This document shows, one piece after another, positions 9,846 to 21,582 of a DNA stretch of 64,000 nt. The notes under the pieces were generated by a model that saw only the letters and a list, made by a program, of their open reading frames with translations, was not told where the DNA came from and made no database searches. Both the position numbers and the translations under genes were made by a program. Origin of the DNA: Cerrena zonata (Eukaryota > Basidiomycota > Agaricomycetes > Polyporales > Cerrenaceae). The stretch spans positions 620,001-684,000 of the forward strand of contig JASBNA010000016.1 in the NCBI GenBank assembly GCA_038087015.1, written 5' to 3'. Numbering within the stretch: position 1 is the stretch's first letter; each line of letters opens with the position of its first letter.

Positions 9846-10858
9846 ATGTCCACAAGTCCCAAGGTCGTTCTCATTACTGGATGCTCTGAAGGGGGTATTG
9901 GATTCTATTTGTGAGTACGGGATCTTATTTTGAGAATCTTGAGACTCTTCTCTTAGACATATTTTGCAGGTGTGAGGCGTATGCTGCACACGGGTGTATT
10001 GTCTATGCTACTGCCAGACGACCCGAAACTATGTCTAGCTTTAGTCACCCCAATATTTATACACTGAAGCTGGATGTACTAGAGGACGACGAAGTCAATT
10101 CGGTTGTGAAAACAATCATAGACAGGGAAGGAAGAGTTGACATTTTGGTCAACAATGCTGGTTCAGGGGCTCCTGGTAAGTTTCGATAGATCGGACGTTT
10201 GACGATGATTTTGGAATTAGCTATAACATGATCATAGGTCCCATCCTTGACATGTCAATCGATCAGGCTCGGAGGGCTTTCGAGCTCAATACCTTTTCTG
10301 TTTTGAGAGTATCTAGAGCAGTCGCTCCACATATGGCCAAACGCAAGAGCGGTACCTATTGTCACCATTGGTTCGATTGCAGCTCTGTTGTAAGTATCAC
10401 AACTTTCCTCTTACAAGTACGGACCTGCTCACTTTGATTCGCGTCTAGTCCAACTCCATGGGGCGGGATGTACTCCGCTACCTAAAACGGCTACGCATAT
10501 GATTATGGATACCCTCTGGATGGAATGCAAACCGCTCGGTATTCATGTCACTACCGTGGCTCCCGGATTCATCAAGTCCAACATATCAGACAACGCTAGA
10601 GCTCACTTCCACGTACCCGAAGATACACTTTACTCATCATATACTCCTCAAATTCTTAAAAGACTGAACATGGCCAAGGATTCAGCAAATGCAATGCCTA
10701 CTGCTGTATTTGCGGAGAAAGTGGTTAAGGAGACTATCAAGGCCAATCCCCCAAGATATATGACTCTAGCTGCTTCGTCTCTTTTGTTCAGGATCTTTTC
10801 GTGGTTTCCGAGGGTTTGGGTGTTGACGCTTCTTTGGAGAAGGTTTTCGAAGCTATAA
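9846..10858 (+). pseudogene. SDR copy 3: frameshifted AYR1-like SDR
   Basis: The four-exon structure is kept (9846-9910, 9970-10175, 10238-10389, about 10450-10858), but exon 3 is 152 nt instead of 151. An extra T after ACC near 10357 turns the expected GTIVTIGS into another frame. A second extra T after ACC near 10483 breaks the frame inside the catalytic YSATK motif and creates an in-frame TAA in the paralogous frame. Translated as spliced, the product stops near 10503, after the NNAG motif and before the catalytic Tyr/Lys. The rest of exon 4 reads intact to a natural stop at 10858. It is either a young pseudogene or carries two assembly indels. Confidence 0.75.
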
Positions 10859-11295
10859 ATATTTCTTTTGGCGTAATTAAGGATAGTAGATGGTACGTTC
10901 GTATAATCTCCACCTCTCGTTCTACTGATAATGGTTCTGGTATATTGTTTAGTACAATGATGATACAGTGTCACTTTCTAGGAAATAGAGCGAGCGCGTT
11001 CAAAGCGAAATCTACCAGTATTCTGGCACGTATCTGACAAATAATTCCTCGGCACATCAAAGGATCTGCTCCGATGTAGAATGCGTACGTGTCATTAGTG
11101 TTTGGTCGATAAGCAAATGCTTCCAAAGCCGAAACCGTTGACACCTGGTACAGAGGTTCTGAGAACACACATATAAACCGGCACTTGTACCTTATAGAGT
11201 CACGACAGTACCAGCCAAACACTCTTTTTCTCTTTTACTTACCACGTCACAAGTTGCTTGACCTTGAACTACGGACATACCCTAGTTCCGACGAA
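10859..11295. other. Intergenic between SDR copies 3 and 4
   Basis: Contains TATAAA at 11172-11177, about 120 bp before the start of copy 4. Nothing else is recognised. Confidence 0.35.
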
Positions 11296-12297
11296 ATGAC
11301 TCCAGCTCCTAAAGTCGTTCTCGTCACTGGATGCTCGCAAGGCGGAATTGGATATTCCTTGTGGGTAATGCAGTATCATGTATCTACCGCTATTCATTTG
11401 CTCATACTGTCATACCTAGATGCGAAGCGTATGCAGTCCGAGGATGCATTGTCTATGCGACAGCCCACAAACTCGAATCTATGGATGGTTTTGCGGCCAC
11501 TAACATTCACGTTCTCAAATTGGATGTTACCGAAGATAGGGATGTTGAAGACGCTGTCAAGACCATCATCGAGCGAGAAGGGCGGAATCGATATATTGGT
11601 AAACAGCGCTGGCTCAGCTGTACCAGGTAGGACATTCGTCATGTTCTTATTTTTTTTCTGAGCGTGAACATAGTGTCTTTATAGGACCCCATTCTCGACA
11701 TGACAATCGATCAAGCTAGGAGGGCATTTGATCTCAACACGATTTCTGTCCTTCGAGCTTCGAGAGCTGTTGCTCGTCATATGGTTCAGCGAAAGCGTAT
11801 TAAACCATCGTCTTGATAGGTTCGATTGCAGCATACTCATACGTCTCACAAGGACGAAACATTTACCATGACTTGCGTTGGTGATTGAATACATTGCAAT
11901 ATAGTCCTACCCCTTGGAGTAATATGTACTCGGCCACAAAGGCGACTACCTACCAGATTATGGATACCCTATGAGTGGAATGCGAATCCTTGGGTATCGA
12001 AGTTATCACCGTTGCACCAGGTTCTATCAAGTCCAACATAGCAAAAAATGCTATCCCTACCCTTCAAGTTCCCGAAGATACCCTCTATCCTACATATATG
12101 TCCCAAATTCTCCGAAGACTCAACGCAAGCCAAAAACTTATGCGCCCGATGCCAACGCACGAGTTTGCAATGAACTCGAGACGCTGAGGACACACCCTCC
12201 AAGATATATGACCCTTGGGGAGGGTTCGCTCTTCTACAAATTCCTTCTTTGGCTACCTGAGATACGGGTACTTAGGGTTCCCTTCTCGAAGCCATAA
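11296..12297 (+). pseudogene. SDR copy 4: heavily damaged AYR1-like SDR
   Basis: Exon 1 (11296-11360) is intact with TGCSQGGIG. Exon 2 (11420-11626) is 207 instead of 206 nt, with an extra base near 11586 just before IDILVNSAG. Exon 3 starts with one C too many (about 11690) and has a further indel near 11797-11805 where KSGT is expected. The normal donor after exon 3 is missing. In exon 4 the conserved LWMEC reads CTA TGA GTG GAA TGC (about 11970), so Trp is replaced by a stop. The C-terminal frame is also disturbed around 12160-12185. It cannot encode a normal SDR. Confidence 0.85.
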
Positions 12298-12630
12298 AGA
12301 TAAATCTTACATATATATATATATATGTTTGGTCGTATAGATGCTTGTCCTGGAAGCACTTCAAAATAATGTCGATTTCAAACCCCTTCTAGGTGCATCA
12401 AGGACTGCATACATTGGCCCCACATAACGTTGTATGGGTACGTACTGTACTCTCATATTAGGTTTACTAAACAGAATGATATATGTAAAATGCGTATCTC
12501 CGGCCTGTGGCTGTTTGTTGCCCTTCCAGACTTTATCTGACGTCGTGAGAAGGGCACGATATATATAAACAAAGGAAGGGGCATTCCCTTTCTCGCAGGT
12601 CACCCGCCCCCCTCTCATCTGCATACCGTA
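12298..12630. other. Intergenic between SDR copies 4 and 5
   Basis: Holds a short (TA)n run at about 12309-12326 and a TATATAAA box at 12562-12569, about 60 bp before the ATG of copy 5. Confidence 0.4.
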
Positions 12631-13641
12631 ATGACTACAAGTAACAAAGTTGTACTGGTTACGGGGTGCTCCGAAGGTGGTATCGGCTTTGCCTTGTGAG
12701 TCTAATTCTTGCTTCTTCCGCATACCCGCCTCACACGATCGAGTAGATGTGAAGCATACGCCGCGCAAGGTTGTGTAGTCTATGCGACCGCTCGCAGACT
12801 AGAATCTATGCAGAAGCTTAGCGATTCCAACATTCATACTCTCAAGCTGGATGTCTTACTCGACGCAGACGTAGAAGATGTCGTAAGCTCTATCGTTAAT
12901 CGAGAAGGGAGAATCGACATTCTGGTAAATAATGCTGGGGCTGCTACACCCGGTAAGATTGTCCTTAACGTTGTTGTGATAAAGATTACCAACTATGAGG
13001 ACTTCTAGGTGCGGTATTAGACTCGACTGTCGATCGAGTCAGAGCGGCATTTGAGCTGAACACAATTTCTGTCTTCAGAGTCTCGAAAGCCGTTGCACGT
13101 TACATGGCTCAACGAAAAAGCGGAACCATCGTAGTGATTGGCTCGGTCGCTGGTATCGTGTAAGTTTCTGTCACCATCAACCACATCCATCAATATTCAC
13201 GAAGCCACACAACCTTGTTCAGTCCTACTCCCTGGGGAGGTATCTACCCTGCCACAAAGGCTGCCGTCCATATGATGATGGACATTCTCTGGATGGAATG
13301 TAAACCCTTAGGGATACATGTCACCGTCGTCGCAGCCGGAGGGGTCAAGACAAACATTGCGAAGAATGCAGCACAACCTAATATTGTACCGGAAGATACA
13401 CTATATTCGGCATACACGTCACGGATTCTTAGTCTGCTCCCAGACAGCCAGGCCAAGATGCACCCTGATGCACCCTACTCCTGCTCATAAATTTGCGGAT
13501 GGGGTGGTAAAAGGAACGATGAAGAAGAATCCACCGGGATATATAGTTCTTGGACGGGGTTCTACTTTGCTCTGGGTACTTAATTGGCTACCTAGGGCTT
13601 GGGCACTTACACTCATGTGGTGGGTGGTACCCTTAATGTGA
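12631..13641 (+). pseudogene. SDR copy 5: C-terminally truncated by a 10-bp tandem duplication
   Basis: Exons 12631-12695, 12747-12952, 13009-13159 and 13223 onward match the paralogs in length and phase. TGCSEGGIG, NNAG and catalytic YPATK are intact. At 13457-13476 the 10-mer gatgcaccct occurs twice in tandem, shifting the frame. The product ends at 13490 (about 229 residues) instead of continuing to 13641. Removing one unit in thought restores the paralogous C-terminus (HKFADGVVKGTMKKNPPGY and the hydrophobic tail). All catalytic residues lie upstream of the lesion, so a soluble, tail-less enzyme remains possible. Confidence 0.75.
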
Positions 13642-14223
13642 CTTAACGAGTCTATTGGGCAATTTGTGGCAATTTTATGTCGTCACTTTCCGATTAGGGA
13701 GGGCAAGGTTTAGAGTTCTTTGAACAGCGGACCCATGTTGAACCAAGCGACAGACACCGGAGCTGTCTGCTAGGAATGCTAAAGACTGAAAAGTAGTAGG
13801 ATTCAGTAAATGGGTTTAGTTGGGATGTATCGAAGTCATTTTGACTGTAGTTTATGATATATACGGAGATGCTTGAGTTAAAGTTCGCGTTTCACGTTGA
13901 CGGAAAAGATCCTCATGTATCGAAGAATGGTTCATATTCGGATGCTCCGTCGAAGGTCCCCAAGATCCAGTAATTCCTGTTCTCCGATTGGTGTTTCACC
14001 TCCAAGGTTCTTGTCAGGATCGTATCGCCGGCGCCAAACATATCCAAGACCCTTGATGATAGTTTCGGGAACGAAACCTTGGTTCAATACAAATACATAT
14101 GGGCGGATGACCCTTCTTTCCTCAACGATATATATCACCGTCTAGCCTAGATCCATGGAGACACAACTCCTTTCTATGAATACACCAATTCATTGTGTCT
14201 AACCAACCTCAATCCTCGTCGTA
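13642..14223. other. Intergenic between SDR array and BTB gene
   Basis: Short ORFs on both strands (for example 13932-14138 minus) show no recognisable domain. I do not call a gene here. Confidence 0.35.
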
Positions 14224-15307
14224 ATGCTCTACCCATCGCAGCACCATCCCGACCTTTACTTCGAAGACGGGAATGTTGTGTTCTCGGCACTCACCAAAGA
14301 TAAACAACGACAATACTATCGCATACACCGTGGTTACTTAACGCGACATTCCCCCATCTTCGCAGACATGTTTGCGATTCCGCCGTTGAAGGAGACGGAG
14401 TCAGACGAGCTGAAGGAAACGTACGATGGCGTCGTACATGTTCAATCGCCTGATAGCGCTGAAGATGTCGCAAGTTTCCTTGGTGTACTTTATGATCCGC
14501 TGTGAGTAGATTCTCACCAGAAACGTCGCCAGATCTTACTTAGGTTATAGTGGCTCCGCATACAAGCGGTTTAACCCCCACACTCCAGTACTCGTGGAAG
14601 GTGCACTAAAGCTTTCGATGAAGTACGAGTGTGAACGAATACGTGCCCGCATTGTCGAAAACCTGGAAGCAGACTGGCCTCAGACTCTCGCGCAATGGGA
14701 TGCTCGTCGTTCGGAGACTATCATGGCACGCTCTGATCATGCTCAACAAGCATCAGGGAAAGTGAATGGGCTATACTTGGATGACCGACTGCCCGAGCCT
14801 GCCTCTGCCATCCGTATAGCTTCTGATTACAATATTCCCAGTATTCTCCCAGCAGCATTCTACGAGCTTGCCTTGCTCACGACTGATGCGGATTGGGATC
14901 ACTATCGAGCCAATCCCTCGGGCGAAGGCAAGCATTTGCGGTTTGGCGCTAGGACGGCGAGGTGGAATTTACTGGACAAGAGAGACTTGATGCGCCTCTT
15001 GCATGGTCAAAAACTACTCGCGGCCTACACTCGTTCCATTGGAACGGACATCTTTGGCTTACGGTGTCAAAGATCCAACAAGGGTTGTTCGAAGGCAAGA
15101 GGCGATTGTTGGAAGTATTTCCAGGAGAATGCACCTATCTCTATGGACGATCCTTTGGACGTGTTGAACGATTGTATGAAGCTGAATGATTTGTTCACTG
15201 AAATGCCTTGTGATTCTTGTCTTTCTGAAATCGGGACTGCAGCAGAGAAGAAGAGAAGGGAGTTGTGGAGAAGTTTACCCGCTTTCTTTTCTTTAAATTC
15301 TCGTTAA
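14224..15307 (+). CDS. BTB/POZ-domain protein of the expanded basidiomycete type
   Basis: Two exons (14224-14501, 14551-15307) encode about 344 residues. The N-terminus has the usual layout: PDLYFEDGNVVFSA, then YRIHRGYLTRHSPIFADMF, then the LGVLYDP strand at the splice. The second half is helical (VEGALKLSMKYECERIRARI, AIRIASDYNIPSILPAAFYEL). A Cys-containing C-terminal part (RCQRSNKGCSKARGDCW, MPCDSCLSEI) is common in this fungal family. Such proteins are often described as possible Cullin-3 adaptors or transcriptional co-regulators, but no partner is visible here. Confidence 0.85.
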
Positions 15308-15695
15308 ATTATTTGTTTAGTAGATTCAAATTTGGTGTATGTATACTTGTAATTCTGAGTTATGGCGTATTCCCTTTCCCCTTCCATGTTGTAACACCAG
15401 TTCCTCCTTCGTTTCTGTTATGTACCTTGTATCGCTTTAATGAATGTAGTAGTATTTCACGATCCCATCTCAAGCTGCAAAGTGTATCCTATATTGCTTC
15501 TAAGCTACGTAATAGTTGCGTTCTCGACAAGATGCATGCCTTTATATCACTTCCATGCCTAGTCCGCATGCTTTCAGCATGGGTTATAGACTGGAAAATT
15601 CATGGTATGGTAGGCTAGCTTCGTCCAACATCACTTCGACGGTCATCAATTACCAGGCACACATTTGACAGTGTTTACGATTGCATTTCACTCGG
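15308..15695. other. Intergenic, no gene seen
   Basis: AT-rich 3' region of the BTB gene leading into the MYND gene. Nothing is recognised. Confidence 0.4.
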
Positions 15696-16571
15696 ATGAC
15701 TTTCAAAATGTTTGTGAAAATTGCAATTCTAGGCTGCATCGCCCTAGTGGTTTGGGTGGGCTTGAATATCAACCACATCCTTTCATCGACACTCCCAAAC
15801 CAGGCTGAGCCTGAGTGAGACCTCTGTAGCATCGTGATGAACGCAGTCACTGACGTTGGACCATAGACCCAAGGCTACAACTGAAGGTGTAAGTTTATTA
15901 ACCGTGACGTCCCTGCTAGATGCTAACTCGACGGTTGGACGACCTAGCAACCATGTTTTGCATGCGGAAAAATAACCACCGCTCGCTGCTCAAGATGCGG
16001 AACAATATACGCATGCAGTAAAGAGCACGCTAAAGAGGTTATACTCTTCGCCTAACCGGTAGACGTTTACTCATTGAGTACTGGATAATAGGGATGGAAG
16101 AAACATAAACCAACGTGTAAACCACCAGAATCTGCATACAAGTACCCAACAAGGCCAATAAAAGCGTATCTCCTTCCTGTGGATGAAGACAAGCCTCGTC
16201 TCGTAACCATAGACTGCGAGCTTTGTCCTCCCGAAGGACCCGGAGGGAGCGGCTACGACAATCCATTGACCTGTGCCAATAGAATGCTCAAATGTGGAAT
16301 GGTAGAAATCACCTCTTTGACTACGAGGGGCGACGTATGGACTGGGGGTTCCGGTCCACGAATCAACTTGGTCTCTCGAGACGGTTTTCGGTTTGACGGA
16401 TCCCCTTTGAACCAGTGCGTGCAGCACATCACCAATGGACAAGCTCCTTATCCGTGGGCTGGGTCGCTGTTGGTGATGAAAGAGCCCGACGGGACGAGTG
16501 AGAAATTTGGGGACGTGGATAAAGAGGCCTTAGAGGCAGCGAAGAAGTGGTTGTATAAGTACAATGCGTAG
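15696..16571 (+). CDS. Membrane-anchored MYND zinc-finger protein
   Basis: I assemble four exons: 15696-15814, 15867-15888 (a 22-nt microexon), 15948-16037 and 16092-16571. They total 711 nt, or 236 residues, with consistent phases. Residues ~5-25 form one hydrophobic helix (VKIAILGCIALVVWVGL), so the protein is probably a type II or tail-in membrane protein. The MYND finger follows directly: CFACGK, CSRCGTIYACSKEHAKE, then WKKHKPTC across the third intron, giving the expected Cys/His ligands. Downstream comes YLLPVDEDKPRLV and a Gly-rich C-terminal domain common in mushroom MYND proteins. A second in-frame ATG at 15708 is an alternative start. MYND domains bind proline-rich peptides; the partner is unknown. 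Confidence 0.72.
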
Positions 16572-16887
16572 TGACAACAACCCACCTTAAACGGCGACGG
16601 GCGTTTTCTATAGCTTCTTGGTTTCGAGAATACAGACAGCAAACTATATGGATATGACGCGGGATACGGGAACGTTGAAACGTAGTGGTGAGTGATATAG
16701 CAGAAGCGAACCAAACCTTGTCCGACAAGGAAGATCCCTGATCACTGAGAACTGTCGGTCACTTGGCTATGAAAGACAAATGAACGATGCTAATATCGAG
16801 CAAAATCGGTGAGGTGCATCTATATGACAGCAGTTACTACGTCTCTCCAGGTTCACGATGATATTCGAGCTTTTCGTTTGGAATAAC

Positions 16888-19800
16888 CTATCCTTGCATC
16901 TCAGCCGCCGTATCATCCTGTAGAAATGGCGAGCTCAAGCTTGTGAACGCCGGAGATGAAGACGGTAGCTGCATAAATTGCACGCGACGTTCAAGCGTCC
17001 TATTAAAGCTCTCCTGATGTCTATGTCAGTCACGCATTCGGGATGTAACGAGGAAAAATACTGACTATTCTCTCCCAACCTACAAGCGGTCCGAATGTCT
17101 GCATCCGTTCTTCGCTCGAACAGTCCAGGAAATCGTCAAGAGTCGTCTGCGTAAGAATCATCGCTGCTACGAAACGATTCATGCTCGGTGGATCCGCTAC
17201 GTATGTTTCGTTCTATGACATGTCAGGAAAACCTCTAGCTGGTAACCGTATATGCATCAGAACCCACCTCTTCGTCCTCAATAGTTTCCAGCCACGGGCG
17301 GGGTCCCCAAATCGTTCCGTCACTAGTATCCCGTCCTTCCGCCAGATTGCCATATAATCGAACGAAGAAAGCAACTTCCTTCACAGTAGTAGCAAACGCG
17401 TATCGAACGGTCGTATTTTCCTTCTTGGTTCCCATGCTCCCAGCAATGTTCATGTCACGTCTAAGCTTCTTCACAGACTTCACAACGGGCGGAGAGAAAG
17501 GGTTCAGATCTCCTCGGTTTTCCTCTTCTCCCCTTTGATCATATCGAGAAGTAGGAAATGCTTCGAAAAGTACGAGAATGTGATCATATCGCCAAGATAG
17601 TTGGCTAATAAAATCCGTGAGATCTTGGCAGTAGGAAGGCAGAGAAAGCAGAGGGATGAGGATCACCGAAGTATCAGGATCCAGAATAAAATGCGTGCCG
17701 TCAAGTTGATCGCGTTCTACAAGGTTGACTGAGCAAGTGTCCGACGTGAGGCAGCGAACGAGTCCTCGTTTGAGAAGCGTGTCCATAGAAGTGAGATACG
17801 TGTGCATGGAGTTAGATTTCGAAAGTTCCTCAGGAAGAACCAGAGTATTTTTGTCTAACAACTCGGGAGGAATCTGCCAGTCATCTAGAGGTTGTAAAAT
17901 CGCAAGGTCCGTCGGGTTACCAGCAGACGAGGGTGGGTCAGTGTCTTTGATATCGAGGGCTTCCAGTTCCTTGCTTGTCTTCGAGCGTAATGCCAGGAAA
18001 GCCGCCAGAGACTCCTTAGCAGAAATAGGGTTGTTCGTAGCATTGGGTATCGTTCGCCGAGAGAAAGGAGCGGGGTCCTCTTCCATGACGGGAAGAGTGC
18101 CACGAGCATCATGGAGCTTGTCTGGAGAGGGAACAGACAGATATGGTGGTGCGGCTTCAAATTGTTGGTTTTGACTATGGGCTTCAGGGTGATTAGAACG
18201 TTGAGTGGAGTTGATTGAGAGGGGCAAGAAGTCCTGAGTTTGTGGTACATCGAAAGGAAAATCCTGATGGGTATCAGGATCCTTAGAAATGTTGTTATGA
18301 GAATGACAGCTCGTAGCCGGGCGATAGATAGGGGAGGGGTAGGCACTATCAATGAGAATAGGGTCAAGGTCTGGAAACATGTCTCCATCGTCTCGCGGTC
18401 CATCAAAGCCTTCCGCAAATGTGGCAAGGTGAGCAAAAGTACCGTCGTTATCGTTAGGGTCCAAGTCTGCTACCGATAAGTCATCAAAGAATACACCTGA
18501 ATCTTCTGAAGGCTTCTGGTTAGTATAGACAGTATCCAGTTCGTTTGATTCATCTGGTAGGAAGTCGTCGAAGGCCGTATTTGTATAGTCAGTTCGTTGA
18601 TCCAGTTTAACACGTTTCGCTGAAGGAGATTCCCATAGTTCTTCATCCCGATATCCGTTACCATCCAGACGTATCTTATTGTCGTGCAATATGTCCTGGG
18701 TAGGTTCAGCATGTCCATACAAGTGGCGCATTTCTTGAGCAGTAAGAACGAAGGCAAAGTCGTCCTCGATCTTCTTTGCCATAAGTGCCGGATCTTCTTG
18801 GTACCAGTGCTTTGCCGAATCGAGCTTGAAGTCCTCGTCGCTGTCGTCTAGGTTGGATATAGCAGCACCTGAGAACAGTCGCGAGAGTTCCTTATCCACA
18901 TGACTAGGGTCCAGACCTGAAGTTGAGTAAAAGTCTTTCTCGAGATCGTCGTTAAGAACCCTTGTGACTTCTTCATGGGTAGGGACCGATGTTCCATAGT
19001 TGAACGGCCTGTTTGAGGGAATATCAACATCGCACACAAGGATGTAAATCATACATTCACTCACACCCAACTGAGTTCGATATTCAAGGGTTGTAGTCCT
19101 TTCACCTTCTTCAAGAAAGGGCTAGGCTTTGCGTCACTTGATACCGGCCCAGAGTCATCGTCACCTTTGGCTTTGATCGCCTGAACCATGCTAGTTAACG
19201 TGGAAGGAAGGTACGTATCGTTCGGTGGGTGATCATGCGGTTCAGGCAATCTTGGAACTGTCGCTTTCATGAGTCAAATTTGCGAAGCTTCGATAAGGAG
19301 CTACGTACCGTCCATGAACATACTCTCTTTGTCATCAAGTCTTTCATTGATGATCCATCTCATAGGGTCCTCTATATCGAGATCCCCGCGTACGTCCTTC
19401 AATAAATGTACGAGATCATCACCACTCTCCTCATCCAAGCCTGGATCGAAGTCATCACTATCGTCGTTGAAGCGCGATGTTTGACCGATCATTGATGCGG
19501 CGGTAGGTGTATGCGGCGAAGAAGGCTGTGACGTAGGCGTAGTAGCGATTTTTGGGCCGATATCGATGCGAGCAAGAACGTTGGTTGGTAGTGATTTGAT
19601 TCCCGCGGGAGCGAGAAAAGTAGAAAGACTAATTGGTTGTTAGTCCGGTAAGACGTATTCGACTTTGAGACAAACCTTTCCCCTTCTCCGAGACGTTTGG
19701 GTTGCGCTCCGCCTCCAATCTTTTCTGCCCGTGGAAGTTCATATTCGTCTGAGACAATGAACGCTATTACCAAAGACAAAATCATAAATTTGCAAGCGAA

Positions 19801-20963
19801 ATATACCCATTGTAGACTCCCAAAGTCTATTAATGATTGAGATTTCCGGTGCCGGGGAGGACGATTCTAAAAAGAGCTCATCAATTTGGTCCCCGTTGCT
19901 GGATGTTAGGGAAGGCGTTGGCGACGAAGTTGATTCGACGGCTTCTGCATAGCGTATAACCTACACGTGAGCTTAATATCAAAGTAATATCATGCATGAC
20001 ATACGCCATCCATTGACAACGACTAGGTGCGCCTCGTCCATATCGAATCCGTCCGATATATCGACTTCTGAGACAAAGGATTGCTCGACCAGATCCCTTG
20101 TTGTTTCCATTCGGAATTGTCTGGGAGGTTCACTATGAGGAGCACCAAAGCCGCCGATCGAACTTGAATCACGAGAAAATATAGGTGGTGATATTGGACG
20201 AGGTAGTTTCAGGGGTGGCGTATCTGGACGAAGAAATGTTTTGATCCATTTGTTATGTTGATCTGTGGGTGGTAAGTGTGCAGAAGATGCAGTCGATTTA
20301 ATCATGTGGAAGACCTCTGGTTCTAAAGTGAGACGAGTGTTTCTGTAAAAAGAAATGAGAGACTAATAGAGAGAGTTTAATGCAAGGCGTACAATGGATC
20401 TTGTGAAAGCTCGCATTGTAGTGGTATAGCATCCGATACGTTCAACTTGGAAAACTGGAACGTTTTGAGCATGTCTCCTTGCGACGTTGAAGTCAGGTCT
20501 TTCGCGGTCTTGTGACCAATGTCAGGGGTTTCAAGAAGAGACTGTTTCGTTAGTATAGGAGACATAGGTCTGGTAAGTTTCAGTAAGTTATCTGTTGATA
20601 TTCATGATTCACTCATACTATATGCGTTTAGGTACTTCGAATCTTACCTTCACGGGCTGCATCCCAGCACCTGGAGGAAGGGATAGAACGTAGTCCATGT
20701 GGTGAGAGTATCGTGCGTATATATTGTATACTCTCTGTATTCCGAGGAAGTTGATCGTCGTAAGGTTTCAAAGGCTTGGATTTGCTTGATTTCAATACGG
20801 CGTCCGCAATACTCGGTTCCAGCACTGGATTCGTGGGATCCACAGTAGACACGAGATTGAGGATATCTGGTAGTAGCTTTAGAGGGATGAGAGACTGATA
20901 TAAGCAGTGAAGATGTTCGAAAGCCTCGTACTTCCGATACAGCGTTTTGGGTAAATGCGACAT
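16888..20963 (-). CDS. Zip2/SHOC1-like meiotic protein with XPF-like core (putative)
   Basis: A long multi-exon gene. Pieces of the largest exon (19040-17235) read through an XPF-nuclease-like fold without the catalytic ERKxxxD: SVNLVERD, ILDPDTSVILIPLLSLPSY, then WRYDHILVLFEAFP. After two further introns come exons 17196-17066 (NRFVAAMILTQTTLDDFL...EERMQTFGPLVGWERI, helix-hairpin-helix-like) and 17013-16888 (ESFNRTLERRVQFMQ, stop at 16888). An inactive XPF core plus HhH is the signature of Zip2/SHOC1, a ZMM factor that stabilises meiotic crossover intermediates with Spo16. The N-terminal ~500 residues are acidic and partly disordered. The start is uncertain: ATG at 20963 keeps the frame (LYRKYEAFEHLHCLY...), while an upstream ATG at 21045 is in a different frame. 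The donor of the large exon near 17263 is weak. Confidence 0.65.
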
Positions 20964-21582
20964 AATCAGTGGTAAGATGAGTCAAAGCATAGTCAAGCAA
21001 CAGATGCCGAATGTGTGCACGAAGTTCCAGTTCGTTATTTTCCATCATAAGATAGTTAGGAAGGGTTAGTTAGCGGTTAATGCGGTACTGTAACACGAGT
21101 GTGTCCGGCCAGTACTTGGTCGAGGGGTGTCGATGGTGAACAGAACAGAACAGGACTCGCGTTGTACGCGTTTCAATCACGTGATGAGGCGCTTATATAG
21201 ACGCTCCTCGAAGTCGACAATTTGGCGAGATCGTTGAAGCGATGTTTCCTGCCTTCATCATGATGATACGTGCCATTTTGAACATCGTCTAGAACTCCTG
21301 TAGGTTGGTGATTCAGTCATTTTTACAACTGAACGTGTACGCTAGAATCATTTCATTTCATTTGATATAGTGACGGGGTCTCATTGGATCGCTTGTATAC
21401 AGAAACGGGGCTTCTCCAACTATAACTAGTGACCATACTTCCATTATATCCTACGGTGTCTCTCATTTGTCATGGGACTCATTGACGGAGTCGTCCAATC
21501 CCTTCATTCCGTGACGATGCCGTCTCGCCCAGTATGTAAATAAACCAGGGGTGCATTCTGCCCCCCATCTAGCTACAATCTC
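20964..21582. promoter_or_regulatory. Divergent promoter region: meiotic gene (-) and carboxylesterase 1 (+)
   Basis: No gene is seen beyond a short alternative 5' ORF of the minus gene (about 21045-20964). An AT-rich gtaaataaac element at about 21535 lies 45-50 bp before the esterase start. Confidence 0.4.

Noticed and set aside
12307..12327. TA microsatellite as a regulatory element
   Set aside because: Simple repeat in a pseudogene 3' region; no evidence of function.
13932..14138. 68-codon minus ORF between the SDR array and the BTB gene
   Set aside because: No motif and no exon neighbours that keep frame; length is within chance.
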